Shown: positions 50,801 through 63,372, counted from the stretch's first letter. The stretch is 64,000 nt of DNA from Liolophura sinensis (GCF_032854445.1 NC_088300.1:17737570-17801569); one strand, 5' to 3'. Notes: generated by a model not told the origin, from the letters alone. Numbers and translations are program-made.

Positions 50801-51794
50801 TTGTCGGATAACCTATTATATCTCATACATGTACGTACATCTATAATTTTTGCTTTCATGAAAAACTTATACGTTCTGTGCTGTACTAGTCCTCTCAAAC
50901 TAAACTTTCAAAAATGTATATTTGATTTCTGTTTACTCTTATGGGTTTGATTGTAACGAACAATGCCATGTTAAATATTTTTCCTTGTAGTGTTTGGAAA
51001 CACATGTACCTGTAATTCGCGACCTAGTTTTATCTAGTTTTACAGTGAATTCAAGGTGTCTTGGGGGAAAGGTCATTCACTCGGAACCGGTCCGATATAG
51101 TTGTACTGGAAAATATCATTGCGCACCATGTTATCCACATCAATCTCTCCTGCTAGCGTAAATCGAGGTAGTGTATTACGAATTCAAAGGATGGATGTTT
51201 TGTAGGCTACATCGATAGTAGTTAAATCCGTTCAATATATTCTTTGCGTGGATGCTAATGTCTCGCGCCGTACATACGCATGCGTGTAATTATTACGCCC
51301 CAGGCGCTAAACTTGGTCATAATTCGAATTGTCGTCCCGTGCCAGCCCGGGTCGTGGTTCTTATGCGCCGGGTCTGAGTGATCGCAATAAAGGAGGGTTA
51401 TAGCAAACCGCCTGTCCGTGTTAACAAGACAACCAGTGATACTATCACGGCAAAGTTCGCTTACATGAGTTTTCTGCTCAGAAATGAGACCGTGTTTTAT
51501 GCGTACATGCGGCCGAGAATAGCCCATCCTGAATGTACTGACATGACCCTTAGCTGAGAACGCCTTCTCGACTGAAAAAAAAATAGGTGACATTCTGATG
51601 AGATTGAGTCAAAATCCATTGCTCATTGCGAGATCTGGTCGATATTCAGAGTAGATTTGGTCGAGAACTGAATGAGGAAGAGAGATTGCAGCGAGGACGC
51701 GAGATTCACTCGACAACGCGACATTCTGGCGAGGGCGCGTTTCTCTCCAGCACTTGGCGTTTCATCTGCTTACAAAACTCTTGTAAGTTCACAC
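47891..51794. other. Spacer between unit 3 and the claudin-like pseudogene
   Basis: No complete gene. It holds a poly-G run at about 48926-48940, a possible minus-strand coding fragment at 49451-49782 and a short plus-strand frame at 49193-49276. The remainder is AT-rich without recognisable exons. Confidence 0.5.
49451..49782 (-). CDS. Unrecognised possible coding fragment (about 110 codons)
   Basis: From a possible acceptor (AATCAG) ending at 49783, a frame stays open on minus to a TGA at 49451-49453. It reads EFFFLKSIDSAGKTFKKAIP, then FCKDIQISRENIEASVEVYV, NSQRLTDPQSKQIVESPKQQ and a basic Ser/Arg/Pro-rich end (SPQGRSGRRARPEY). Base composition is visibly richer in GC than its surroundings, which favours real or formerly real coding sequence. 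I do not recognise the family. It could be one exon of an unassembled gene or a piece of a mobile element; no partner exon was found nearby. Confidence 0.3.
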
Positions 51795-53080
51795 GATAGG
51801 ACTCGGAAATGCCCCAAAAAGTTGTCCAGTACTTATACCCATCGCTTTGGTGTGTGTGCTGGTGGCTATTCTGTCGCATGGGATTGTATTCTTAACAGGG
51901 AGAACATTTCTCGCATGACACTTACACGATTGGCGAGGACGAGTCCAGCTCATATACATCAATATAGGAGGTGTGTAGGAACACGTGCTGGCTACGAACT
52001 TGGTCACTTGGGCGAATGCATGAACTCCATGATAGGAACAGCCCAAGGAAGGCTTGAAATATGGGCTGACGACATTTCTAAACACAGGCAAAAAACAAAT
52101 TAATCAATGATTTGGCCTGCACATATAACGTATATATGGTCTGAGCGCCTCTTAGGATTATTCCAAACATTATTCGGAAGGTAAAATTACACGGAACAAG
52201 ACGATTGTATTGCCAGATGGTATACCACAACGCTGTCTTTTATTTTAAATGCTCTTACTGTATGTTTATCATCATTCTATTACGTAAGTGGAAGAGGCAG
52301 GTTGAACTCTAACCGTGTGCATATGTTCGAGGGTGGTGAACCTACCTCGCGGTTCGCAACGGACATTCAACATAAAACGAATAACTTAAGGAAGATTTTC
52401 ACACTACTGTGGCAATGCATCAGTCGAAAAAAATATACCATTTCTTCAAAGGTGTCGATTGCGTCAGCACGTAAATTATAAATGTAGTCTCTATTTCCAG
52501 CCTATCAGAATCTCAGCTATATCAACTAATTGTACTTTTCCTGTGACAAAATGGCCTACCTTGAATTTCTTTAGGCTGGATGGCGTTTGTTCACGCCATG
52601 GCCGCGTTTGGCTTTTGCCGGAATCCTGTGGTCTCTAATATTAATTATGGCTAACCTGTTAATAATATTTTTATCACTGCAGGAGATGGCAGAAATGTGT
52701 TTATATAACATTGTATGTAACTGGAATTCACACTGTGTACTTCCCAACAAATCCTGCCATCTATGTTACTTCTAACATTAGCTTAAGATTCTCTTATGAA
52801 CTGATATTCTCCTTATACCAGTCTTCAGCCTACTTTACTTAATGAGATCCATTTTAACACTTATTTACGCAGACTGACAGTTTCAGAAACATGTTTTCCC
52901 TTCTGATTTTCTCTATAGATATCCTGTATTTGATGGCATCATCATTTTCGCTGTGAAGTTTAGCACTCTAGAAATCCAGCGCTAGTATAATCCCATACAT
53001 TCATGGTCCTTCGTTCTGGCTGTGGTTTCAATCATTCTGGAGCTGACGGTCGTAAGGAGGCCTCCACCTCGCCATCATAG
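51795..53080 (+). pseudogene. Decayed claudin-like gene (fourth member of the array)
   Basis: Exon 1 remnant at about 51795-52043. It starts with ATA where the copies have ATG, then reads PVLIPIALVCVLVAILSHGI like PVLLLVALILILVANLFNGI of copy 2. After a frame change it reads GTRAGYELGHLGECMNSMIG plus TAQG like the end of exon 1. The donor position is GA instead of GT. Exon 2 remnant at about 52575-52670 (GCTGGATGGCGTTTGTTCA, CGCCATGGCCGCGTTTGG) carries an extra base after GGCTTTTG. Exon 3 remnant at about 52920-53080 keeps ATATCCTGTATTTGATGG and CATTCATGGTCCTTCGTTCT, with stops and frame changes. Order and spacing match the intact copies, so it is a duplicated gene that died, older than the three near-identical copies. 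Its flanks show no long match to the 7-kb units. Confidence 0.85.
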
Positions 53081-53782
53081 ACATTTATCATTTCTCAACG
53101 AAGTTAGTGTCAGTGGAAATGTAAAGACATAACCGCATTCTCGGACGATCGGAGATGATTAAAATTCTAGCCAAAAGCTGTGCTAGTATTAAAAATTAGC
53201 CATTCGTAGTGCTTAAATTACCTTTATAAATTTTGTTATCTTCTGTTTCATTTGGGTCGCATACTTGGTGTAATCAAGCCTTTGTGTAATTTTACCTGAA
53301 TGTCCCGATGGTTTAGTTATGTCTTAGTTAAATGAATGTTTAACACAGGTGCTGTTAACATTAGAAACTTACACTTCTATAAGGACGAATGATAGGTCAC
53401 AGTATAATGTCCAATGTGTTCCATATACGAGTGAATTGATGATTTATGACACGGGTCAAATATTACGGCTCTGCGATGACGGCCATCAAACCAGGTATTC
53501 GCCGTCAAGGTGGTGTACCTCTGGGCTGTGGAATGTTCCCTCCCCTATGAGAGTAGGACATCCAGCCTAAGCGTATGCATTCTCATCGGAGAGTACAATT
53601 TAAGAGGAATGAATGTTGACTCTAGGGTCAGACGAGCTTATTATTATTACTTGTTGTTAAGGGAGTTGTTCACTATACAAGGCATAATAACTGTAACAGT
53701 TACAGATCAGGCTATAGACAGTAACACGACATCTTAATCCATCCATCGCTCTCCATATATCGCCATATCGTAACTGAACACG

Positions 53783-55449
53783 ATGGGAGAATTCACCTTT
53801 GAGAAGGTCTCTAACAGAGTCAAGACAAATTCCATGTTAATCAACGTGGTTCTTGCTCTTCTGGCTGCTGCGAACTTTCTCAACATGCTGGCATTCACGA
53901 CGACGGCCTGGGGACGGGTGTACTCAATCTCCGGGGGAGGCTTCTTTGGCTTCGGTCTCTGGCGAATCTGTTCCTCTGGCACACAGTCATTCAGTGCGGG
54001 CTCTCTCTGTACAGATACCACCGGATGGCCGCAAGGTAAGACAAAGCAGATATAGATATGTCTGTATGACAGCAGGATATTCGAAGAAAGAAAATGCGAT
54101 CTGCGGATGCACATCCACATATTTTTCGAATAAAGGATTAAACAAACTGTAATATGATAGGCTGATCAGGATACATGCCCTAAGCCGTTGGAACAAAGAA
54201 AAAGAGTATCCGTAAAATGCTTTTTTCCAAGAGAAGCAACTTTAAACATTAAATCTTTCAGAGACATCTTTTACTTTGACTGATTGACATAATAATGTTT
54301 AACCAAAACATATTTTCAAATCTCTGCAGACTTTTTAATGCTTAACCGAAACATCTGCATAAATGTGTATTTTCAGACTGGTACGGTGCTTCTCAGACTT
54401 TAGCCATCTTTGGTTTCCTGGGTATCGTTGGTGGCTTGATCATGTTGATGCTGTTTCTCTGCTTGAAGCAATGCAAAGGCAACACATCATTTCTCTTTGG
54501 GACCGCCTTGTACATACTCATCACAGGTATGTAAGGGATATACAACACTACAGGAAGCCAAATCTACTCTCAAAAAATAATCTGTTAAATTTAACCGATA
54601 ATCTTTTCTCTGAGTGATTCTAGAATGTATTCTGCTATTGCAACAGACTAAATATTAGCATACATATTCTGTTAATTCAATATAAAGATTGTATTAGACC
54701 AGCAAGATATTATGTTGACTATTATGACACACTTTTATATGTTGGAATAACAGAGCTCATTCCAGCGTCACTCAGACAACAGACTTTCTGTTAAAAATAA
54801 CAGATTATGTTTTTAGTGTACCGTCCATATAGGGTGTTCTGAAGAGTTACTGGTGTGTTTATCAGGGAGAATGATTACTTCTCTTTCCTTCTTGCGAATT
54901 CTCTCCTTTTACAAACGGTTACATTTTGTTCGATCAGTTTGAAAGAAAATCGTGCTCCAATTCATTTCCGCTTCCTTTTCCTTCCATTTTCCTCCAGGTA
55001 TCATTTACTTTATCGGAATCGTTATCTTTGGTGTGACGTTTGACACTTTGTATGGGGCCTTCGTAAGTGGGTTTGGTAGCCTGGCATCTTTGTCCTGGTC
55101 CTTCGGTGTAGCTCTCGTGGCGGACATCTTGTCTTTGACGGCAGGGGTTCTGTTGGCGATAGAAGCCAGACGAGGCAGATACACATCTCCCCGCCGAGAA
55201 AAACATTCCAAATCATCATCAAAGCACGGACACAAGAAACAGTCCAGCATCAGGGGGAAACAAGGCAATAAAAAGGTCTCTGACAAACCTACTACGACAC
55301 ATGAGCCCGAGTGCGCTAAGACACAGAGTTCACATACACCTGTAGAGGTATCAGCACCTCCAGCGTCGACAACTGACGCCAATTTTGACATTGAGTCATT
55401 TTCGACCACTCCAGCTAAGCCAAATTTGTCAAATATGTGCGGTAAATAA
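53783..55449 (+). CDS. Claudin/PMP22-like protein with long basic C-terminal tail, 284 aa
   Basis: Exons 53783-54035, 54377-54526 and 54998-55449 (253 + 150 + 452 nt = 285 codons with TAA), both introns phase 1 at the same places as the neighbouring copies. Seen: TM1 at about 17-38 (INVVLALLAAANFLNMLAF); first loop with W43, G58-L59-W60, C63 and C76; TM2 (TLAIFGFLGIVGGLIMLMLF); TM3 across residue 135 (LYILITGIIYFIGIVIFG); TM4 (LSWSFGVALVADILSLTAGV). About 94 cytoplasmic residues follow, rich in Ser, Lys and His (EKHSKSSSKHGHKKQSS) and then Thr/Ser/Pro-rich up to SNMCGK. The tail is far longer than in the tandem copies (9-10 residues) and may be a docking or modification region (inference). 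The gene is a divergent paralogue, not a recent copy. Confidence 0.92.
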
Positions 55450-57628
55450 ACCTAGTGACTGTGTGCTCGTTATTGAGCGAAATATGGAGTTTTTATCAAA
55501 AGAATTGAGCCTATTTTGTGTCTTAGGCCTTATATTCATTTCCTTGGAGCGACATGTAACTCTGAAGGTATACAGCGACACAATGTGCTGGAAAATAAGT
55601 AAAGTCAACATGAGTGCTTCATTCTATAAATTCACTTAACTCGCGTATATATTTTTACTAACTATATTTTGAGCAAAAGTATCAGTTGTTTTTTGTGGTT
55701 ATCAATAAAATGCCTCAAAGAAGTATTTGTCTTATAAGCAAGAGTCAGCCGATGGGATGATATTCCCTTTCTCTGTGAAATATATTCTTCACGAAATAAG
55801 TTAATACAACTGAATTTCTTGTTCACTTAGCAACATCTTGCATTAACATAACTAATTGTAGAGAAGCTTCCTCTTCGGTCCTGTATTGTCAAATGATGTC
55901 TGTGCGATCTTCTAATAGTGCCATATTTATTTATGTATTATGATTGTTGTTTTACGCTCGAATTGTTCTATAGCTGGATGCCTCAGTTGCCAGGTGTGAT
56001 ATGGTTAGGACATCAAGCATGTGCTCTAGATATCTGTCGTGAGGTCAGCTGGCTGCACACTCACAATTCCGTTAATCTCCATTGAACTGTGACATGGTTT
56101 GAATTGATCAGAGACTGTATGACAATCAGTAAGCACGACGATGAGCACCTGAATGAATTGTCATACCCAATATTTTACTCATAAAACGTATACTATATAT
56201 AATCTTTACAACTTTGCACAGTTTTGGCCTGATAACACCACCTTGTTTTATCCTTCATTTGAATGTGGTGCATGGAAAAGCCGACCTTTGTTGAATTCCG
56301 ACAGTCCTAGCCGTCATTGGGTATGTTGTACAGAACATGTAAATGTATAGGACAATATGTGAATCTGAAGCAATCTGGAGAACTGCAAAACAGTTTCGGC
56401 TGGGGTTCACGTCGCTTGTTGTCGTAATTATCATCGTATACTATCAAGTCATGGGAAATCATGGACAGTGCAACATAAACCAACCAGTCAAAAGAGTGTG
56501 TATCTCTCCAGTTGCCATTTAACTCCATGTTAAACCAATATTCTTAAATATCTATTTCTGAAAAACGGTGGTGCTATATAAAACGATTCTATAGCGAGAA
56601 AACTATTAATCGTAGCCCATTCGTTGGGGCGAAACAGAAAGAGCGTGTCTTGGGTGCAAATTTCCCATTTCCAGCTCTCATAGCTAACGAGTTATCGTCT
56701 CTTTTTATTATACCTCAAACAGTTACAAAGACATAAAAATAAACAAATACAGATTCGGAATCCCTGGCTCGTATATCCTGGAATACATAAAAACAAAATT
56801 AAATTTCGGCAAATGGCGAGTTTCCACAGTTTTACCGGAAGTGAACGATTTTCGCACACTTATTGTATCTAGGAACAGCCTACCTGCATGTCAAATGTGA
56901 GCACAATCACTGGAATAGCTGTTCACATAAGTTTAAGTGTACGGGAATTTGGCCGCAATATTTCGGTTTATCTGTCAAACGATCTAGGCTTTTAGCAGTT
57001 TCACAAACTTGATGGAATAAAATAATAGTCCGAACCTTTTCAATAGGACTCCCAATAAAGGACGGTTACTGATTAAATCGTTATATTCTAGAAATCGTGG
57101 ATACTTGGATGTTTGATATCTGAGAAATTATTTGTACTTATATATATGGAAAATCGAGCTGAAATTTACACGAGGCCTTGAATGTCCCTCTGCTCCCGCC
57201 CGTAAATTCAAGTGTAATTTTCATGAAGCTTTTTTCCAACTCCGCGAAGTGACGTCATTTTTCTTAGGAAACCATCGTGAAAACCTTTGTAAAAATGGTC
57301 GCCAAGTTAATTGGTATTGTTGTTTCCCAGACGAACGCCCCGGAAACTCCCGAGTGTCCACGAAACAATGAACTGTCCCAGATTGTGTACCTTGGCTTGT
57401 GCTGATAAAATCGTTCACTCTCCACAGATAAAACTGTAGATACTGTCACGAAGGACATGTTTTGTACCAGAACACCTAGATGATAATCGCCTATATATGT
57501 ACATGCAAAACAACAAAACAGATCGTCGGATCAAAGTGTGATGTCAACATCTAACAATGCATAGTCAAATCGACTAGCCCGAGTACGGTCTAACACAAGC
57601 CTTCTATAGCTAAGATAGGGGATCTGCG
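55450..57628. other. Spacer between the 284-aa and 170-aa claudin-like genes
   Basis: The first 260 bases are probably 3' UTR of the preceding gene, ending at an AATAAA (55704-55709). No exon was recognised in the rest. A short TTTATTTATGTATTATGATT plus TTGTTTTACGC piece at about 55926-55957 resembles a reverse SINE tail. Confidence 0.5.
55704..55709 (+). terminator. Polyadenylation signal of the 284-aa gene
   Basis: AATAAA in TATCAATAAAATGCC, 255 bases after the stop codon. Confidence 0.5.
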
Positions 57629-60008
57629 ATGAGGAAGACAACTAATTACTCCATCCAATATGGCGGCACTTACGCTATACCCCCGAGCTTGCCTGGGAAG
57701 TTAGGTCTGATTGGCGTGGTACTCGGTGTTTGCCTCTTGCTGGTGGGGTGCTGTACTCCACACTGGCGTATCACCCAGTCCGGACACAGCGGATTATGGG
57801 TAAACTGTGAGGTTGAAGTATGCCGTAATCATGAAATCACAGGTAATTCAATCAAACACTGGTGGTGATGGTCGGATACAATGATGAAAGTATATCGTGA
57901 ATTATATTTTCTTTGATCACATATAAATATCCCATTATTTGTTCATTTATGATTGTGGTTTATAAACGTTATATTCAAGACTATTTCCCATAAACGAAGA
58001 ATGGCGGGAACTGGACGTAAACGTTATCTGGCCGGGGCAAACGCTGGTACATGCAGAACCATAAACATTTGGCTTCTACTTTCCCGATTGTCAAATTTTC
58101 TCTGCCATGTGATGAGCGTGATGTGATTGCGTTTAAAGCCCTTAAGGGACGAGTTCAATAAAAATCATTAATAAAATATGAACTGATAACAGGCCGAATA
58201 ATTTATGTCAGTATCATTTCCTTTATTAAAACATGATCTCTGCACAGAAATGAAATTAAACAACTGATAACCATCTCCGTCTAATAGCAGGAAATTAACA
58301 TTTCCTGACAATGTTGAGTACAGTGTCTCGAATACACCACAAATACGTGTTATCACACGTAATCAGTTACCAGTATTACTCTACAAATCCTTCTTGCCTC
58401 TGCAGTCTCACTACAAGTCAGCCAGGCCATGGCCGTGATCGCTGTCATCCTCGGATTGCTTAATGCCTACATGAGCGCCGCCTACTTCCTGCCAAACCGC
58501 TTTCAGGGAAGAATGATCACATGTAGAGCTAACCTCCTGCTCTCAGCTCTGGCAGGTAAATTTAAAAATATCTGCTGTCTTTCCGCACCGGTATAAAGAC
58601 GAAAGCAACATCCCACGGATGGCTGTGGGTTCCCCCGGGTTCTGCCTGGTTTCCACCCAACGCAATGCTCACCGCTGTCGATTAAGAGAAATATTCTTGA
58701 GTAAGGCGTAATATTCTTCGGTTTATTATTAAGGTTCAAAAATTCGTTATTTCGGTACTGTCTTGCTTGGTAGTATAAGGGTATACTGGTCAGTGCCAAC
58801 ATACTGTGGCTTGATGGAGAGTAATTTCTGAGGCCCTCTGTCTGATGACCTCTGTCTGATGGCCCCCACCACTGCATTGTTGAAAATGTTTGAGTTAATT
58901 TAAACAATCAAACATACACTCGTATCAAATAAATTATGACTAAGCTTCACTCGTATCTGGACGGCCTGTAAAAGTGTTGATGTCAAATGGACCCAACTTC
59001 CACTGCAAACCAGGCAGTTGAAGACTGTTTTTTTTTCTATTTTTTTTTTCTTCATATAAACTGTGGTGGTGAATTATTGAAATACGCTATATTTAGAACG
59101 AACTCTACGTGCGCGCAACGGTTTGGAAGTGTCGTGCAGACCACCGCGCTACCACATACAACGCAAAGCAACAGAGTGCGAGGTACATACATGGATTTTA
59201 ATGTCCCAAGATAGCTGAGTTGTCGGTACGGCAACACAACCGCAGATCAGCACAGTGTACTAATAATATCTATATATTGGCCGACAAAAGTTAATGTTCA
59301 GATAGTATGGTGAACTTTATATCTCATATTTTCATGCAATAATGTGCAGGTATTTCAAGTATGTTCAAGTAACATTTATTTATTTGATTGGTGTTTTACG
59401 CCGTACTCAAGAATATTTCACTTATACGCCGGCGGCGGTGGAAGGAAACTGGGCAAAGCCTGGAGGAAACCCACGACCATCCGCAGGTTATTGTCAGACC
59501 TTCTAACTTACGGCCGAAGAGGAAGCCAGCATAGGCTGGACTTGAACTCACAGCGACCGCATTGGTGAGAGTGTTCAAGTAATACTATAACTAAAATTAT
59601 CTGATATTAAGCACAGATTAGATTGAAGAAAAAGACATGAAATAATGCAAATAAAAATAATAAAAAACAATATAAGACCCATAAAGCCCACCATACAATG
59701 TGAACATTTATTACTGCATTTTTCTCGGTAAGAAAAATCTTTTAAAATTTCTAGTGAAGCTTACTTCATTTCTTTTTTGGGCGGGTGGGGAGGGGTCCTT
59801 GAACACAACCACTCAAACAACAGTCAGTCGTTCTATGAGAATTACGCTTCATCTTGCAGCTTTTTCCGTGCTGGTTTGTCTGTGTATGATGGGCTCCGAG
59901 GTTCACGGACTGTCCTATCTCAACTGGTCCTTCTACCTGGCGCTAGGTGGAGCCGTTTGTCTGTCCATTGGGGGTCTCTTGTGGCTGGTCCAGCTCTTTT
60001 GGTTGTGA
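57629..60008 (+). CDS. Short claudin-like protein, three exons, 170 aa
   Basis: Exons 57629-57842, 58406-58555 and 59860-60008 (214 + 150 + 149 nt = 171 codons with TGA); introns phase 1 as in the neighbours (ACA G|GTAATT; GCA G|GTAAAT; acceptors tctgcag, tcttgcag). Seen: N-terminal tail of about 20 residues (MRKTTNYSIQYGGTYAIPPS); TM1 KLGLIGVVLGVCLLLVGCC; a short first loop with W46, G55-L56-W57, C60 and C65, the classic W-GLW-C-C spacing of claudins; TM2 AMAVIAVILGLLNAYMSAAY; TM3 LLLSALAAFSVLVCLCMMG; TM4 LNWSFYLALGGAVCLSIGGL; the chain ends right after TM4 (VQLFWL). Total length is nearer PMP22 (160 aa) than vertebrate claudins (200+). It contains a reverse SINE (59370-59573) and a forward SINE piece (58600-58715) in intron 2. 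Exon 3 is chosen by homology and phase; the start codon is the first in frame. Confidence 0.85.
58600..58715 (+). repeat. SINE 3'-end fragment in intron 2
   Basis: Contains CCCACGGATGGCTGTGGGTT, CCCCCGGGTTCTGCC, CGCAATGCTCACCGCTGTCG and AGAGAAATATTCTTGAGTAA. It is a diverged 3' half of the family. Confidence 0.75.
59370..59573 (-). repeat. SINE, reverse copy lacking the tRNA head
   Basis: Reads TTTATTTGATTGGTGTTTTA, CGCCGTACTCAAGAATATTT, CACTTATACG, CCCACGACCATCCGCAGG, then GGAAGCCAGCATAGGCTGGA and CTCACAGCGACCGCATTGG. It stops before the box A region. It lies in intron 2 of the 170-aa gene. Confidence 0.9.
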
Positions 60009-60399
60009 CACCCCAGTCACCTTGTATGCCGACCCGGAAGTTAAATACCAAACCGATCCTTGACGCAGTATACCTTCTGCGAAATTTCTAAAATGTATGT
60101 AAGGACTTGTGGGATTGTATTCCATTTTCCTCATTGCACTCTAAACGACATACTACAGCAGAGATCTGCACTACTATGCCAACAATCCCTAGGGCTAATC
60201 TCTAGGGCCAGTTCTCAAGGAAGAAAGTTAAGTTTGAGCAAGATAAAACATAGGTCCTTCTATCTGTGGATAAAACCGACGGCCGGAATAGTTACTCGAA
60301 CATGTATGGAAAATCCTAGTCCGTTTCGAGAATCTGAGCAAGGGCAATGTCAGAAAGTACAGACTTTGGGATTAAGACTAATGTGCCTAAACTGTATGG

Positions 60400-61260
60400 A
60401 GGGCCAAATTAACATTTCATCGAAAATTATCGATCACTGCTACAGTGTGTCTGTTAGCATAAGCACTGTGAAGTCTGCTACTTCAAATCACCGACCTTGG
60501 TCAAACGGCCCTGACCATGCTGCTTTACTTGTTCTATGCCTGACCATGCTTTCGTTGGCCTTTGATTTATCGATTTCGACAAATGGTAGCGATTTATTGA
60601 TATCGCTTATTCATTTATCGATATCGACACATCATTTACTGAATGAACGATATCGATAAATATTATTCGATACTCTGATATCTATAAATAGTGTTTATTG
60701 TTGGTTTTAATGGAAATGACTGCTACCTCTAAGATGTTAAGAGAGACAGGCAGATAAAAACATATTTTTATATACAACGGCCGATGAAGCATGGTCAGGC
60801 ATCGAAGAAGTAAATGCAGCAGAGTCAGAGCCGTCTGACCGAGGTCGGTGATTTGATGCAGCAGACTTCACAGTGCTTATAACGGACACACTGTAGCAGT
60901 GATACAGATAATAGTATAATAGCTGTAAAAAATGGTAAATTTCATTCGTTTTACTTGATTCTGCTAAAACTTCTGGAAGGAAGGAACAATAATTATCAGA
61001 AGGCTGAAAAGGCGAAATTATCTACGTATAGTGGTATTTATCAACATCGATAAATGATTTAGAAATCACGAATCACGATAAATGATTTATCGATATCCCT
61101 AATTCATTTATTGATATCGATAAGTCATTTATTGGTATCGATAAATACCACTATTTAATCGATATCGATAAATCATTTATTGATATCGATAAATCATTTA
61201 TTGATATCGGCAAATCATTTATCGATATTGATAATTCTCGTTAAACTCTTAATTTGGGCC
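60400..61260. mobile_element. Foldback/MITE-like element with AT-rich palindromic core
   Basis: Long imperfect inverted repeat. The arm at about 60400-60562 (GGGCCAAATTAAC, CACTGCTACAGTGTGTCTGT, AAGCACTGTGAAGTCTGCT, TGCCTGACCATGCTTTCGTT) is complementary to 60780-60903 (AAGCATGGTCAGGCATCG, CAGACTTCACAGTGCTTA, ACACACTGTAGCAGTG) and, for the outermost part, to 61222-61260 (GATAATTCTCG to AATTTGGGCC). Two blocks of the palindromic word TTTATCGATATCGATAAA and variants lie inside (about 60563-60665 and 61035-61240). No open frame or transposase was seen, and no clear target-site duplication. Confidence 0.65.
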
Positions 61261-62654
61261 ATCATAAAAAAATGGACTAAGAGAAATCAACGTGTGATTT
61301 TCAAACATTAAATAAAATACAATAATCATTGACACAAAATGGGTCTACCTACAGCCACAGTTGACGGGAACTTGCTGCCTGCGCTTGTCTAGTTGCCTAT
61401 CTTTAAAATAAATAAGAAACTGCAGATGGGGTGCCGTATTTACAATGTAGAATTAAAGGATGTTAAACAACACGATGTCAAAGATTGGCGCATATACTGT
61501 ATCAAGCCTTTAATATAAATGTATATACATGCATACAATACTTCATTTTTGAAAGAATTACTAAGTTGTAGTCAGAAATATTAGATTTCGCACCATTTTG
61601 AGTAAAACAGTTCAATCCAAGGCTTGATTAACATATTTCTTTGAAGTATATCTTGGTGAACATATTTCACATGTAGGCCCGATATAGAATTGTTAGAAAA
61701 GTCGAAATACTACCATACATTGCAACTGTCATACGATGTATGGGAGATAACCGTACGGAACTGTTGGTTTTCACCAAAGAAAGCTTGTGTTACAGATAGC
61801 CTCCCTTGATCCCAACGCCATGTACGCAAGATGCCTCTGATCAACATGATAAGACAAAATAAATGTAAACGAAATTATTCAACAAGTACCTGCCTCTGTT
61901 ATCGCCCTTTGTTCCTACTTGAAACATATGGTGAAAATGTCTTTATGCGTTAATATTTTACCTTTAGATTTAACAATGATCAACAAGATTAAAAAATATA
62001 TAAGCTAGTCTATACAAATTATTCCACGACAAACGTCGGGGCGAAGGTTTGCTGGAAGTACCACTGACAAGTGCATCATTTCTGGTTTGGTGCAAATGCC
62101 ATTTGCGACCAGTGGACAGTTTGTCAAGTGCCAGATCAAGGTAATACTAGACTTCTGCTGGTCTTGTGGCCATCTTCATAGGAATGTCCACACGTGTTTG
62201 CTCGTACGAAATTTCATTTTCTTAAAGAGAAACAGATGGATTTCAATGATTCATTAGCCACAAATTCACCAAATTTCCGTTTTGGAACGCTGGGAATCTG
62301 GGTTAAGTTACGCAACTAGTTCACCCATTTCTTTGGGTAAAAAACAATAACGCTGGGATCAGCCAATCAAACCACAAAGTAGTCAAATTCCAACTAAATT
62401 GAAACTGTGAATTTTTTGATGTTTTTCTTCAAAAGGGTCACTCATTTAGAGAATCAAAATGGTCGCTAAATAAGCTACGGTCGTTTTATCAGCAAAAGTA
62501 TGTGGTTTGTTCCTATTTTTAGGCTGGTGAATTGGCAGACGTGTGGAGAATGATCATAAGTTATGGCTGTGATGCGATGATGGCAGACTAATTAGTCCAG
62601 TTAAGCCAGAAAATCATTTGTATCTGGTCTAAGCACATTCTCCTTGTACACTTG

Positions 62655-62862
62655 TATCAGTAGCACATGTACATACTACGGTACATTGTATCAGTGGTAC
62701 ATGAACATACTACGGTACATTGTATCAGTGGTACATGAACATACTACGGTACATTATATCAGTAGCACATGAACATACTACGGTACATTGTATCAGTGGT
62801 AAATGAACATACTACGGTACATTGTATCAGTGGTACATGAACATACTACGGTACATTATTAA
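62655..62862. repeat. 34-bp minisatellite, about 6 copies
   Basis: Unit ACATACTACGGTACATTGTA then TCAGTGGTACATGA, with variants (ATTATATCAGTAGCAC). It lies between the foldback element and the minus-strand claudin-like exon. Confidence 0.94.
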
Positions 62863-63372
62863 AAAACACCCTATGTTGCATTGGTTAACAACCCTCTCAC
62901 AGTTATATCACAGATAAAGCATTTCGATAAGCACAGAATATTTTCATCACGTCCTATCTTGCAAGAAAAGACATCGTCTTCAACTAGACGACATTTCCCA
63001 AAGCTGTTTTAATATTTTTTGATAGAAATTAATATGTACCATCTTCTGGCTTGTAGTAGGTTTCCTGTCATGAAGTTAGTAAAGATCCGCATATCTCTAT
63101 AGTGACTGAAAAAGTAACGCCCAGAAAAGACATTCTATATTCACTGAAGTGGTCATTTCCTGTGGTCAGACTGACAGCATATATACAAAGTCTTTTTGGA
63201 GTGTGCACGTAGATCCGATGACAGCTGGTGATTCATTGCGTTTGGGCTACTTTAATATGACCACATCTACTGTATTGCTGAAAACCACTTCCACGTGGTT
63301 TACTACTGATATATCTTAATTATCGTCTGAGATTCCATCAGTTATCTGGCGTGGTTTCGCACCTGATGCAAA

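Larger units (their letters stand above)
60009..63372. other. Region between two convergent claudin-like genes
   Basis: No coding exon recognised. It holds the 3' flank of the 170-aa gene, a foldback element (60400-61260) and a minisatellite (62655-62862). The remaining sequence shows nothing I can name. Confidence 0.5.

Noticed and set aside
51255-51593. 112-codon minus-strand frame
   Set aside because: No domain or splice context recognised; no support beyond being open.
60060-60659. 199-codon plus-strand frame after the 170-aa claudin-like gene
   Set aside because: It covers the 3' flank and the left arm of the foldback element, has no recognisable domain, and ends in the palindromic repeat.
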